A stretch of DNA of 64,000 nucleotides from Mycolicibacterium austroafricanum (GTDB lineage: Bacteria; Actinomycetota; Actinomycetes; Mycobacteriales; Mycobacteriaceae), in assembly GCF_000612725.1 (NCBI RefSeq), contig NZ_HG964456.1, positions 124,001 to 188,000 of the forward strand, written 5' to 3'. Below, one piece after another: positions 45,289 through 53,012 of the stretch; position 1 is the first letter of the stretch; each line of letters starts with the position of its first letter. The translations under genes and the position numbers were made by a program. The notes below the pieces were generated by a model. The model did not search any database. It saw nothing but the letters and a program-made list of their open reading frames with translations, and was not told the origin of the DNA.

Positions 45289-45678
45289 ATGTACAGCATC
45301 CAGATCGCCGACGAGACGTTCATCGCGGCCGATCCCGTCGCGGTGGGCCAGGCCGTCGCCGACAAGGCCTGCTGGTCACGGTGGTGGCCCGACCTGCGGC
45401 TCGTGGTGGTCGAGGACCGCGGCGAGGCCGGCCACCGGTGGTCGGTGACCGGGGCGTTGACCGGCACCATGGAGGTGTGGCTGGAAAAGACGTTCGACGG
45501 TGTGGTGCTGCATTACTTCCTGCACGCCGAGCCGTCCGGGGCCGCAGCGCGGGACCTGGAGAAGATGAACCTGCCGAAGCTGAACCACCGCAGGCGGGTG
45601 GCGGGCAAGGAGATGGCTTTCGAGATCAAGCGCAGGCTGGAGGCGGATCGTCCGGTCGGGGTGTCGCGGCTGGCCTGA
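45289..45678 (+). CDS. SRPBCC-like conserved hypothetical protein (Rv2186c-like)
   Basis: 129 residues. The pattern of an initial beta strand, a short helix pair with WSRWWPDL, then a curved sheet (LRLVVVEDRGEAGHRWSVTG, TMEVWLEKTFDGVVLHYFLHAE) and a long C-terminal helix fits the START/SRPBCC lipid-binding fold. No catalytic residues are evident. It heads a plus-strand run of five genes with small gaps or overlaps and sits beside a second SRPBCC gene. The ligand is unknown. Confidence 0.78.
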   Translation: MYSIQIADETFIAADPVAVGQAVADKACWSRWWPDLRLVVVEDRGEAGHRWSVTGALTGTMEVWLEKTFDGVVLHYFLHAEPSGAAARDLEKMNLPKLNHRRRVAGKEMAFEIKRRLEADRPVGVSRLA

Positions 45679-45749
45679 GTACGCGGCCATCCCCTCGGTA
45701 GGAGGGTAGATTTCTGGCCAGTGACCAGACCATAGCGGGGAAGGTTCCA

Positions 45750-46187
45750 GTGGCGGACAAGACGGCGCAGACCATCTACATCGATGCCGATCCCTCGACG
45801 GTGATGGACGTCATCGCCGACATCGGCTCCTACCCGGAATGGGTCGCCGAGTACAAGGAGGCCGAGGTTCTCGAAGCCGACGCCGAGGGCTATCCGAAGG
45901 TGGCCAGGCTGGTCCTCGACGCCGCGGTGCTCAAAGACAGCATGGTGCTGGCCTACCGGTGGCCCGCCGATCGCAACTCGGTCACCTGGTCGCTGGTCTC
46001 CAGCTCCCTGCTCAAATCGCTGGACGGGGCATATCGCTTGGTGCCGAGAGGATCTGGCACCGACGTCACCTATGAGCTCTCCGTCGACCTGATCATCCCG
46101 ATGATCGGGCTGCTCAAGAGGAAGGCCGAACGACGTCTGACGGATACCGCACTGAAGGACCTGAAGAAACGAGTTGAGGCTGACTGA
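45750..46187 (+). CDS. SRPBCC/polyketide-cyclase-like protein (TB16.3/Rv2185c-like)
   Basis: 145 residues. A typical SRPBCC fold: the opening TIYIDADPSTVMDVIADIGSYPEWV (strand and two helices) and a long C-terminal helix (GLLKRKAERRLTDTALKDLKKRVE). Such proteins bind hydrophobic ligands in a cavity. The GTG start at 45750 follows GGGGAAGGTTCCA. The end overlaps the ATPase gene by 14 bp. Confidence 0.85.
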   Translation: MADKTAQTIYIDADPSTVMDVIADIGSYPEWVAEYKEAEVLEADAEGYPKVARLVLDAAVLKDSMVLAYRWPADRNSVTWSLVSSSLLKSLDGAYRLVPRGSGTDVTYELSVDLIIPMIGLLKRKAERRLTDTALKDLKKRVEAD

Positions 46188-47466
46188 GGGCAGAGGCGCC
46201 ACCGACGCGGCGTGGACGCCCGGGGCGGCCCGGATCGGCCTGTTCGTCGGCAAGGGTGGCGTGGGCAAGTCGACGCTGGCGACCGCGACGGCAGTGCGTG
46301 CGGCGCGCGCCGGGATGCGGGTCCTCATCGTGTCCACCGACCAGGCGCATTCCACCGGTGACGTGTTGGGGGTCAACCTCGTTCCGACCGGGCGCCGGGA
46401 TCCCACCCGCGTGCTGGCCGAGCTCGACACGGCGGAGTCCGGGGGAGGGTTCCTCGACGCGCTCGCCCTCGACACGCTGGCGGTGCTCTCCGAGCGCTGG
46501 CGCTTGATCGCGGGCCCGCTCGCCGCCAGGTTCCCCGAATCGGACGTGGGAGACATTGCGCCAGAAGAGCTTTCGGCGTTACCTGGAGTCCAGGAGGTGT
46601 TGGGTCTGCACGAGGTCGGTGAACTCGCGGACTCCGGGCAGTGGGATCTGGTCGTGGTCGACTGTGCCTCGACCGCCGACGCGATGCGCATGCTCACGCT
46701 GCCTGCGACGTTCTCGCTCTACCTGGAGCGCGCATGGCCGAGGCATCGCCGGCTGTCCGGTGTGGACGATGTCCGGTCGGCGGCGGTGGTCGAACTACTC
46801 GAGCGGATCGGGGCGGGTACCGATCGGCTCGACACGCTGCTCACCGACGGGTCGCGGGTGAGCGCGCACCTGGTGATGACGGCCGAACGGGTGGTGGCCG
46901 CCGAAGCGGTCCGCACGCTGGGCACGTTGTCGTTGATGGGTGTGCAGATCGCCGAATTCATCGTCAATCAGGTTTTGGTGCAGGATGATTCGTTCGAGTA
47001 TCGCAATCTCCCCGCCCATCCGGCCTTTGACTGGTACTCCGAGAGGATCTCCGAGCAGCAGGCGGTGCTCACCGAACTCGACCGCGTGATCGGTGACGTG
47101 CAACTGGTGATGGTGCCGCACCTGTCCGGCGAGCCGATCGGCGCCAAGGCGCTGGGTGAACTCCTCGAATGCGCCCGCAGCAGGGGCGGGTCGCCGCCGC
47201 CGGGTCCGCTACATCCGATCGTCGACCGGGAATCGGGCACCGGCCTCGATGCCGTGTACCGGCTGCGGCTGGAATTGCCGCAGCTCGACTCCTCGGCTTT
47301 GTCGTTGGGTAGGGTCGATGACGACCTGATCATCGGCGTCGGAGGTATGCGGCGCCGGGTTCGCCTCGCGTCGGTGCTTCGGCGATGCATCGTCATCGGC
47401 GCGCAGCTGCGCGGAAGCGAGCTGACGGTGCGATTCCGACCTAACCCGGAGGTGTGGCCGCGTTGA
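46174..47466 (+). CDS. ArsA/GET3-like P-loop ATPase (Rv2184c-like)
   Basis: 430 residues. The deviant Walker A VGKGGVGKSTLATATAVRAA (from about residue 25) with the signature Lys, the switch STDQAHSTGDVLG, and LVVVDCASTADAMRM (Walker B region) define the ArsA/GET3 family. No arsenite cysteines or arsenic genes are nearby. The start appears to be TTG at 46174, since no ATG or GTG lies in frame before Walker A; the ribosome site is weak, but the 14-bp overlap permits coupling. Its partner is unknown. Confidence 0.83.
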   Translation: MRLTEGRGATDAAWTPGAARIGLFVGKGGVGKSTLATATAVRAARAGMRVLIVSTDQAHSTGDVLGVNLVPTGRRDPTRVLAELDTAESGGGFLDALALDTLAVLSERWRLIAGPLAARFPESDVGDIAPEELSALPGVQEVLGLHEVGELADSGQWDLVVVDCASTADAMRMLTLPATFSLYLERAWPRHRRLSGVDDVRSAAVVELLERIGAGTDRLDTLLTDGSRVSAHLVMTAERVVAAEAVRTLGTLSLMGVQIAEFIVNQVLVQDDSFEYRNLPAHPAFDWYSERISEQQAVLTELDRVIGDVQLVMVPHLSGEPIGAKALGELLECARSRGGSPPPGPLHPIVDRESGTGLDAVYRLRLELPQLDSSALSLGRVDDDLIIGVGGMRRRVRLASVLRRCIVIGAQLRGSELTVRFRPNPEVWPR

Positions 47467-47882
47467 GTGGGGCTCACTCCGATCTGGGGCCGGAACTGCG
47501 AGTGCTCGCCCAGTCGATCCTGGACAAGCTCGATCCCGCGGTCCGCCTTGCCGCGGCCCGGGCCCAGGCGGGCGGCAGCGGTCCCGGACGATGTCAGCAG
47601 GTGTGGTGTCCGGTCTGCGCGCTGGCCGCGCTGATCTCGGGGGAGCAGCATCCGCTGCTCAGCGTGGTGGCCGAGCACAGCGTGGCACTGTTGACGCTTC
47701 TCAAGGCGATGGTCGACGACGTCGAGACCTCCGCGAACACGGGGCCGGGTCAGAAGCCCCCTCCCGGCGGCCCGCCGCCGGACGAGCCGACGCCGCCTGA
47801 TCCGGACGGCCCCGGCGGACCGCCGTCGCCGCCGCCGTCGCCCGGCCGCTACCAGCACATCCCGGTGAGCGTCGAAGAATAG
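47454..47882 (+). CDS. Conserved protein with CxxC motif and Pro-rich tail (Rv2183c-like)
   Basis: 142 residues. The N-terminal helix region has CQQVWCPVCALAALISGEQHPLL: three cysteines, two in WCPVC, suggesting metal or redox function. Residues about 97-130 are a Pro/Gly/Asp tail of low complexity, ending RYQHIPVSVEE. The GTG at 47454 is preceded closely by GGAGG; a TTG at 47463 is a possible start. It overlaps the ATPase gene by 13 bp, so the two are likely co-translated and may interact. Confidence 0.78.
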   Translation: MAALSGAHSDLGPELRVLAQSILDKLDPAVRLAAARAQAGGSGPGRCQQVWCPVCALAALISGEQHPLLSVVAEHSVALLTLLKAMVDDVETSANTGPGQKPPPGGPPPDEPTPPDPDGPGGPPSPPPSPGRYQHIPVSVEE

Positions 47883-47972
47883 GCGCCGCAGCTGTGGTTG
47901 GACGCACAGGGCGTGGGTAAGGTTGTCCAAGAGCATATTGACCGCGCCGCGGTCGGTCGATCCGGAGGATCC

Positions 47973-48695
47973 ATGTGGTACTGGCTGTTCAAGTACGTCT
48001 TGTTGGGTCCTCTTCTGGCGCTGATTGCCCGTCCCAAAATTGAAGGGCTGGAACATGTTCCGCAGGGTGGAGCGGCGATTCTGGCCAGCAATCACCTGGC
48101 CGTGATGGACAGCTTCTATCTGCCGTTGATGGTTCGTCGGCGGATCACCTTCCTGGCCAAGTCGGAGTACTTCACCGGCACCGGAGTCAAAGGGCGCTTC
48201 CTTGCGTGGTTCTACACCGCTGTCGGTCAGGTGCCGATCGATCGCACCGACGCCGACAGCGCCCAGGCCGCGCTGAACACCGCCGAGCGAATTCTCGGTC
48301 AGGGCAAGCTGCTCGGGATGTATCCCGAGGGCACGCGATCGCCGGACGGTCGGCTGTACAAGGGGAAGACCGGGCTGGCCCGCCTGGCGCTGCAGACGCA
48401 GGTCCCGGTGCTTCCGGTCGCGATGATCGGCACGGACGTCGTCAATCCTCCCGGCAAGGGGTTGCGCTTCGGCCGGGTCAGGATCAAGATCGGCCCGCCG
48501 ATGGACTTCAGCCGGTTCGACGGGCTGGCCGGCAACCGGTTCATCGAGCGTGCGGTGATCGACGAGGTGATGTACGAGCTGATGCGGTTGTCGGGCCAGG
48601 AGTACGTCGACCTCTATGCCGCCGACGTCAAGCTGGGAAAAGGTGATGCGGCCGGGAAGCCGCCGACCCGGCTCCCCGAAGCCGCCGCCGGCTGA
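47973..48695 (+). CDS. PlsC-type 1-acylglycerol-3-phosphate acyltransferase (Rv2182c-like)
   Basis: 240 residues. The HX4D catalytic motif SNHLAVMDS, the substrate motif YPEGTRSPDG and the PVLPVAMIGT block define the PlsC family. A hydrophobic N-terminal helix (WYWLFKYVLLGPLLALI) anchors it to the membrane. It probably acylates lysophosphatidic acid, or possibly PIM. The ATG at 47973 has GGAGGA 4-9 nt upstream; a longer frame from 47898 is not needed. The TGA stop is the first TGAGCCGGC of the following repeat region. Confidence 0.9.
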   Translation: MWYWLFKYVLLGPLLALIARPKIEGLEHVPQGGAAILASNHLAVMDSFYLPLMVRRRITFLAKSEYFTGTGVKGRFLAWFYTAVGQVPIDRTDADSAQAALNTAERILGQGKLLGMYPEGTRSPDGRLYKGKTGLARLALQTQVPVLPVAMIGTDVVNPPGKGLRFGRVRIKIGPPMDFSRFDGLAGNRFIERAVIDEVMYELMRLSGQEYVDLYAADVKLGKGDAAGKPPTRLPEAAAG

Positions 48696-48755
48696 GCCGG
48701 CAGTTCAACTTGAGCCGGCTGAGCCGGCTGAGCCGGCTGAGCCGGCTGAGCCGAT
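48693..48755. repeat. 9-bp tandem repeats between convergent genes
   Basis: TGAGCCGGC occurs at 48693 (containing the plsC stop) and then in tandem at 48711, 48720, 48729 and 48738, followed by the variant TGAGCCGAT at 48747. It ends directly at the stop of the opposite gene (48756-48758). Each junction creates the palindrome AGCCGGCT, so the array can fold into alternative hairpins and may end transcription from both sides. The GAGCCG core recurs in the glnE and glnA repeats. Confidence 0.9.
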
Positions 48756-50042
48756 CTAGGCTTTGATGCCGTTGGTGGCCGGTTCGGCCGCACCCAGGCC
48801 GGGAGCGTCCCTGCCGGGCCGTGGAAGGGTCACGGTCGCGCTGACGACGATCACGGCGAGCGCCCACCACAGGTAGGAGCCGCCGACGAGTTGACGCCAC
48901 AGCGATGCGGTGGTTTCCCGGTGCTCGGGCAGCAACGTGATCGGTGTCCACACCATCAGCGCGAGCCCGGCCGCCGACACCACTGCGAGCGCGACATGGC
49001 GCAGCCGCACCGCGAGCACGGCCGTCACCAGCACCGTGGGCAGTGCCCACACCCAGTGGTGCGACCACGACACGGGGGAGACCACCAGGCCGAACATCGC
49101 CACACAGATCAGGGCAAGCACCGGCTGCTCGGCGCGCAGGGCCCGCCGCGCCGCCCACACGGTGAGGCCGAGCACCGCGAAGCACAACACGGTCCACACC
49201 ACGAAGCGTTCACCTTCACCGAGCCCCAGCCGGGCCAGCACACCCGCGATGTTCTGGTTCGTGTTCAGGGTCGCCGTGCCGATGCGGTCGGTGTTGCGGA
49301 CGGTCTCCAACCAGTATTCCCAGGAATCCCGCCATGCCAGCGCGAAGCCGGCCAGCGTCGCCACCACCGCGGACGCCGCTGTGACCAGTAGCGCGCGCAC
49401 GTCACGACGGAGCAGGAAATACAGCAGGAACACCGCAGGTGTCAGCTTCACCGCGATCGCCACACCCAGCAGCACTCCCCGCGGCCACGGTGTGCGACGC
49501 GGCACGCAGTCGGCGATCACCAGCGTCATCAGCACCACGTTGATCTGGCCGAAGTCGAAGTTCGCCCGCAGAGGTTCCAGATAGAGCACCGCGGGCGCGA
49601 CGATCGCCGCCGCCAGCCAGCACCTGCGCAACCAGGCCGGCTCGGAGGTGACCCGGGTGCTCGGCCACACGTCCAGCCGCGTCAGCACGATCACCGTGGA
49701 GACCAGCAGCAGGATCAGCGTGGTCAGCGTGATCGCCACACTTGCCGCCTCCAGCGACAGCAGCGCGAACGGCGCGAACGCGACGGCGGCCAGCGGCGGA
49801 TAGGTGAACGGCAGTTCCAACCCGCCCCGCGTCTGGAACATCGCGCCGTCGGCGTACAACGACTGGCCGTCGAGCCAGGCCCGGCCGCCCATCCGGTAGA
49901 CGTCGATGTCGATGCGGTACGGAACGTGCCCGAGGAGGCGCCACGCCGCCGCCGCCAGAGCTGCAAACGTCAAGAGCTGGAACAGCCGCCACGCCAGCGT
50001 CGGCTTCCAACCAGCCCCGCCGGGCGACTGCCTGTTACTCAT
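48756..50042 (-). CDS. GT87 alpha-1,2-mannosyltransferase (Rv2181-like)
   Basis: 428 residues, polytopic GT-C enzyme with about ten membrane segments. The first loop has DIDVYRMGGRAWLDG with the catalytic Asp, followed by LPFTYPPLAAV, and NFDFGQINVVLM later: all GT87 features. The family uses polyprenyl-phosphate-mannose outside the membrane; the M. tuberculosis homologue adds alpha-1,2 branches to LM/LAM. The ATG at 50040-50042 (MSNRQSPGG) is chosen. It acts downstream of PimB' and beside MptA in the same pathway. Confidence 0.88.
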   Translation of the reverse strand: MSNRQSPGGAGWKPTLAWRLFQLLTFAALAAAAWRLLGHVPYRIDIDVYRMGGRAWLDGQSLYADGAMFQTRGGLELPFTYPPLAAVAFAPFALLSLEAASVAITLTTLILLLVSTVIVLTRLDVWPSTRVTSEPAWLRRCWLAAAIVAPAVLYLEPLRANFDFGQINVVLMTLVIADCVPRRTPWPRGVLLGVAIAVKLTPAVFLLYFLLRRDVRALLVTAASAVVATLAGFALAWRDSWEYWLETVRNTDRIGTATLNTNQNIAGVLARLGLGEGERFVVWTVLCFAVLGLTVWAARRALRAEQPVLALICVAMFGLVVSPVSWSHHWVWALPTVLVTAVLAVRLRHVALAVVSAAGLALMVWTPITLLPEHRETTASLWRQLVGGSYLWWALAVIVVSATVTLPRPGRDAPGLGAAEPATNGIKA

Positions 50043-50126
50043 GTCGGGGACCAGACTATCGGTGCCCACCGGCGAGTCGTCGGGTATCCCGGGCTCGCCA
50101 CGCGCAGGTCGGCGTAAGTTTTCTGG

Positions 50127-51017
50127 GTGCGACCGGACCTTGACGTCGAGTTGGGCTTCTCGACACATCTCCCGCCCTCGCGGCTGCCGTTGGTCTGCTG
50201 CCTGGTGGCATTCATCCTCACGTTCTTCATCACCCGCACGATCGTGCGGTACATCCGCAGCCACGCCGACAGCGATGCGCCCCGCAAGTGGTGGCAGCCG
50301 CACAACATCTCCGGCGGCGGCGGCCTGCACATCCACCACATGGTGATCGGTGTAATTCTGGTCATGGTGTCCGGCATCTCGATGGTCGCACTTGCTGTCG
50401 ACGGGGGTATACCCGAGTTCACGGCTGCGTCAATCCTTTTCGGTATCGGTGCGGCGCTGGTCCTCGACGAGTTCGCACTGATCCTGCACCTGTCCGACGT
50501 GTACTGGGCCGAGGACGGGCGCACTTCGGTGGACGCCGTCTTCGTGGCCGTCGCGGTCGCCGGCCTGCTGATCCTGGGTTTCAACCCGCTGTCGTTCTTC
50601 GACGTCGGCATCTGGCAGAACGACCACTCCGTGGCCGCGCGCACCATCGTGGTGGTCGCGGCGGTGCTGACGCTCGCACTCGCGGTCATCGTGCTGCTCA
50701 AGGGCAAGGTGTGGACCGGCCTGGTCGGCATGTTCATCACACCGTTGCTGTTCGTCGGCGCGATCAGGCTGTCGCGGCCACACGCACCGTGGGCGCGCTG
50801 GCGCTACACCAAGCGGCCCCGCAAAATGCACCGCGCGCTGGAGCGGGAGCGGTGGCTGCGCCGGCCGGTCGTACAGGCCAAGCTGTGGCTGCAGGACGCG
50901 ATCGCGGGCATGCCCAAGTTCCCCGACGACGCGCTGGTCGACGAACAACTCGACCGCGAGATCCACGCGGCACCGGCCCCGGGCAACCCCGAGCCCGTCA
51001 CCCAGAAAGCTTCATGA
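50127..51017 (+). CDS. Polytopic membrane protein (Rv2180c-like)
   Basis: 296 residues with about six membrane segments (about 21-40, 73-90, 97-117, 135-155, 168-190, 196-214). A histidine-rich loop GGGGLHIHHMVIG precedes segment 2, and the C-terminal 80 residues are basic and cytoplasmic (RWRYTKRPRKMHRALERERWLRR). No enzyme family is recognised. The GTG start lies 6 nt after TAAGTT, compatible with a leaderless mRNA. It diverges from the GT87 gene, and the exonuclease gene starts 1 nt after its TGA. Confidence 0.78.
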   Translation: MRPDLDVELGFSTHLPPSRLPLVCCLVAFILTFFITRTIVRYIRSHADSDAPRKWWQPHNISGGGGLHIHHMVIGVILVMVSGISMVALAVDGGIPEFTAASILFGIGAALVLDEFALILHLSDVYWAEDGRTSVDAVFVAVAVAGLLILGFNPLSFFDVGIWQNDHSVAARTIVVVAAVLTLALAVIVLLKGKVWTGLVGMFITPLLFVGAIRLSRPHAPWARWRYTKRPRKMHRALERERWLRRPVVQAKLWLQDAIAGMPKFPDDALVDEQLDREIHAAPAPGNPEPVTQKAS

Positions 51018-51018
51018 C

Positions 51019-51510
51019 TTGAGGTACTTCTATGACACCGAATTCATCGACGACGGCCGCACCATCGAGTTGATCTCGATAGGCGTCGCCGCCGAGGACG
51101 GTCGCGAATACTACGCGATCTCAACGGAATTCAACCCAGATCAGGCGGGTCGCTGGGTGCGTAAGAACGTGCTGCCCAAGCTGCCTTCGCCGGCGTCGCC
51201 GCTGTGGCGCTCGCGCAGGCAGATCCGCACCGAGCTGGAGGACTTCTTCGGCATCGACGGCGACGAGCCGATCGAGCTGTGGGCCTGGGTCGGTGCCTAC
51301 GACCACGTGGTGTTGTGCCAGCTCTGGGGGCCTATGACCGACCTGCCGCCCGCCATCCCGCGCTTCACCCGCGAGCTGCGCCAACTCTGGGAGGACCACG
51401 GTTGCCCCAGGATGCCGCCCCGGCCCCCTGATGCGCACGACGCGCTCGTCGACGCCAAGCACAACCTGGTGCGCTACCGGGTGATGAAGGGCGGCGAGCC
51501 GCCGAGATAG
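51019..51510 (+). CDS. DEDDh 3'-5' exoribonuclease (RNase AS/Rv2179c-like)
   Basis: 163 residues. The catalytic acids are in YDTEF (ExoI), VGAYDHV (ExoII) and HDALVDAKHN (ExoIII, HxAxxD), giving the DEDDh set. The M. tuberculosis homologue is an adenylate-preferring exoribonuclease of the RNase T type. The start is TTG at 51019, 1 nt after the previous stop, giving the expected N-terminus (MRYFYDTEFID); translation is probably by coupling. The last codons and TAG stop lie in a two-copy repeat. Confidence 0.88.
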   Translation: MRYFYDTEFIDDGRTIELISIGVAAEDGREYYAISTEFNPDQAGRWVRKNVLPKLPSPASPLWRSRRQIRTELEDFFGIDGDEPIELWAWVGAYDHVVLCQLWGPMTDLPPAIPRFTRELRQLWEDHGCPRMPPRPPDAHDALVDAKHNLVRYRVMKGGEPPR

Positions 51511-51538
51511 CAGGCGCGGCGAGTCGCCCAGATAGCGG
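51491..51538 (+). repeat. Two 23-bp copies duplicating a gene end
   Basis: GCGGCGAGCCGCCGAGATAG (from 51491) recurs as GCGGCGAGTCGCCCAGATAG (from 51516), period 25 bp, with two mismatches. The TAG of the first copy is the stop of the exoribonuclease. This is the same arrangement as at glnA, but with only two, already diverging, copies. Each copy can form a small hairpin (GGCGAGCCGCC). Confidence 0.8.
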
Positions 51539-51593
51539 GCGGCTGACCCCGGCGGCAACGCACGCGTCGCGAAGTGCGGTTTTGCGGCGTGGT

Positions 51594-51605
51594 TACCATA
51601 AACGG
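51594..51605 (+). promoter_or_regulatory. Leaderless promoter of aroG
   Basis: TACCAT (51594-51599) ends 6 nt before the aroG GTG (51606). The spacer AAACGG gives no usable ribosome site, so transcription probably starts at the GTG. Confidence 0.6.
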
Positions 51606-53012
51606 GTGAACTGGACCGTCGACGTACCCATCGACCAGCTGCCTGCGCTCCCGCCGCTGCCCGAGGATCTGCGGCAGCGCCTCGACGCCGCCCTGGCCAG
51701 GCCGGCACTGCAGCAACCGTCCTGGGACGCCGGACAGGCCGCGGCGATGCGCAAGGTGCTCGAGAGCGTGCCGCCCGTCACGGTCCCGTCGGAGATCGAA
51801 CGGTTGAAGTCGCAGCTGGCCGACGTCGCTCGGGGTCAGGCGTTCCTGCTGCAGGGCGGCGACTGCGCCGAAACGTTCGTCGACAACACCGAGCCGCACA
51901 TCCGCGCGAACATCCGCACGCTGCTCCAGATGGCCGTGGTGCTGACCTACGGTGCGAGCATGCCGGTGGTCAAGGTGGCCCGTATCGCGGGGCAGTACGC
52001 CAAGCCCCGCTCCTCGGACACCGACGCGCTGGGCCTGAAGTCCTACCGCGGCGACATGGTCAACGGCTTCGCCCCGGACGCCGCGGTCCGCGAGCATGAC
52101 CCGTCGCGTCTGGTGCGCGCGTACGCCAACGCCAGCGCCGCGATGAACCTGGTGCGGGCGCTGACGTCGTCGGGGATGGCCTCACTGCACCAGGTGCACG
52201 ACTGGAACAGGGAGTTCGTCCGCACCTCGCCCGCCGGTGCCCGGTACGAGGCGCTGGCCGGGGAGATCGACCGCGGCCTGCGCTTCATGAGCGCGTGCCG
52301 GGTCGACGATCGCAACCTCGACACCGCGGAGATCTACGCGAGCCACGAGGCCCTGGTGCTGGACTACGAGCGGGCGATGCTGCGCATGAACATCGCTGAC
52401 TCCGCCGATCCGGCCTCGGACGGTCCGCCGAAGCTCTACGACCTGTCGGCCCATTACGTGTGGATCGGTGAGCGCACCCGCCAGCTCGACGGCGCCCACG
52501 TGGCCTTCGCCGAGGTCATCGCCAACCCGGTCGGTATCAAGATCGGCCCGACCACGTCGCCCGAGCTTGCCGTCGAATACGTCGAGCGGCTGGACCCGAA
52601 CAACGAGCCGGGCCGGCTCACCCTGGTCAGCCGGATGGGCAATCACAAGGTGCGCGACGTGCTGCCGCCGATCATCGAGAAGGTACAGGCCTCGGGGCAT
52701 CAGGTCGTCTGGCAGTGCGACCCGATGCACGGCAACACCCACGAGTCCTCGACCGGCTACAAGACGCGCCACTTCGACCGCATCGTCGACGAGGTGCAGG
52801 GCTTCTTCGAGGTGCACCACGCGCTCGGCACGCACCCCGGCGGCATCCACGTCGAGATCACCGGTGAGAACGTCACCGAGTGTCTCGGTGGCGCACAAGA
52901 CATTTCGGACACCGACCTGGCCGGCCGCTACGAGACCGCCTGCGACCCGCGGCTGAACACGCAGCAGTCGCTGGAGCTGGCGTTCTTGGTCGCGGAGATG
53001 CTCCGCGGTTAG
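51606..53012 (+). CDS. aroG: AroG, class II DAHP synthase
   Basis: 468 residues. First enzyme of the shikimate pathway: phosphoenolpyruvate plus erythrose 4-phosphate. Class II motifs: FLLQGGDCAETF, PVVKVARIAGQYAKPRS, GFAPDAA, WQCDPMHGNTH (metal site) and GGIHVEITGENVTECLGG. The GTG at 51606 gives VNWTVDVPIDQLPALPPLP, the established mycobacterial N-terminus. The M. tuberculosis enzyme is feedback-inhibited by aromatic amino acids and activates chorismate mutase. Its TAG overlaps the pknL TAA (TTAG, 53009-53012). Confidence 0.96.
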   Translation: MNWTVDVPIDQLPALPPLPEDLRQRLDAALARPALQQPSWDAGQAAAMRKVLESVPPVTVPSEIERLKSQLADVARGQAFLLQGGDCAETFVDNTEPHIRANIRTLLQMAVVLTYGASMPVVKVARIAGQYAKPRSSDTDALGLKSYRGDMVNGFAPDAAVREHDPSRLVRAYANASAAMNLVRALTSSGMASLHQVHDWNREFVRTSPAGARYEALAGEIDRGLRFMSACRVDDRNLDTAEIYASHEALVLDYERAMLRMNIADSADPASDGPPKLYDLSAHYVWIGERTRQLDGAHVAFAEVIANPVGIKIGPTTSPELAVEYVERLDPNNEPGRLTLVSRMGNHKVRDVLPPIIEKVQASGHQVVWQCDPMHGNTHESSTGYKTRHFDRIVDEVQGFFEVHHALGTHPGGIHVEITGENVTECLGGAQDISDTDLAGRYETACDPRLNTQQSLELAFLVAEMLRG

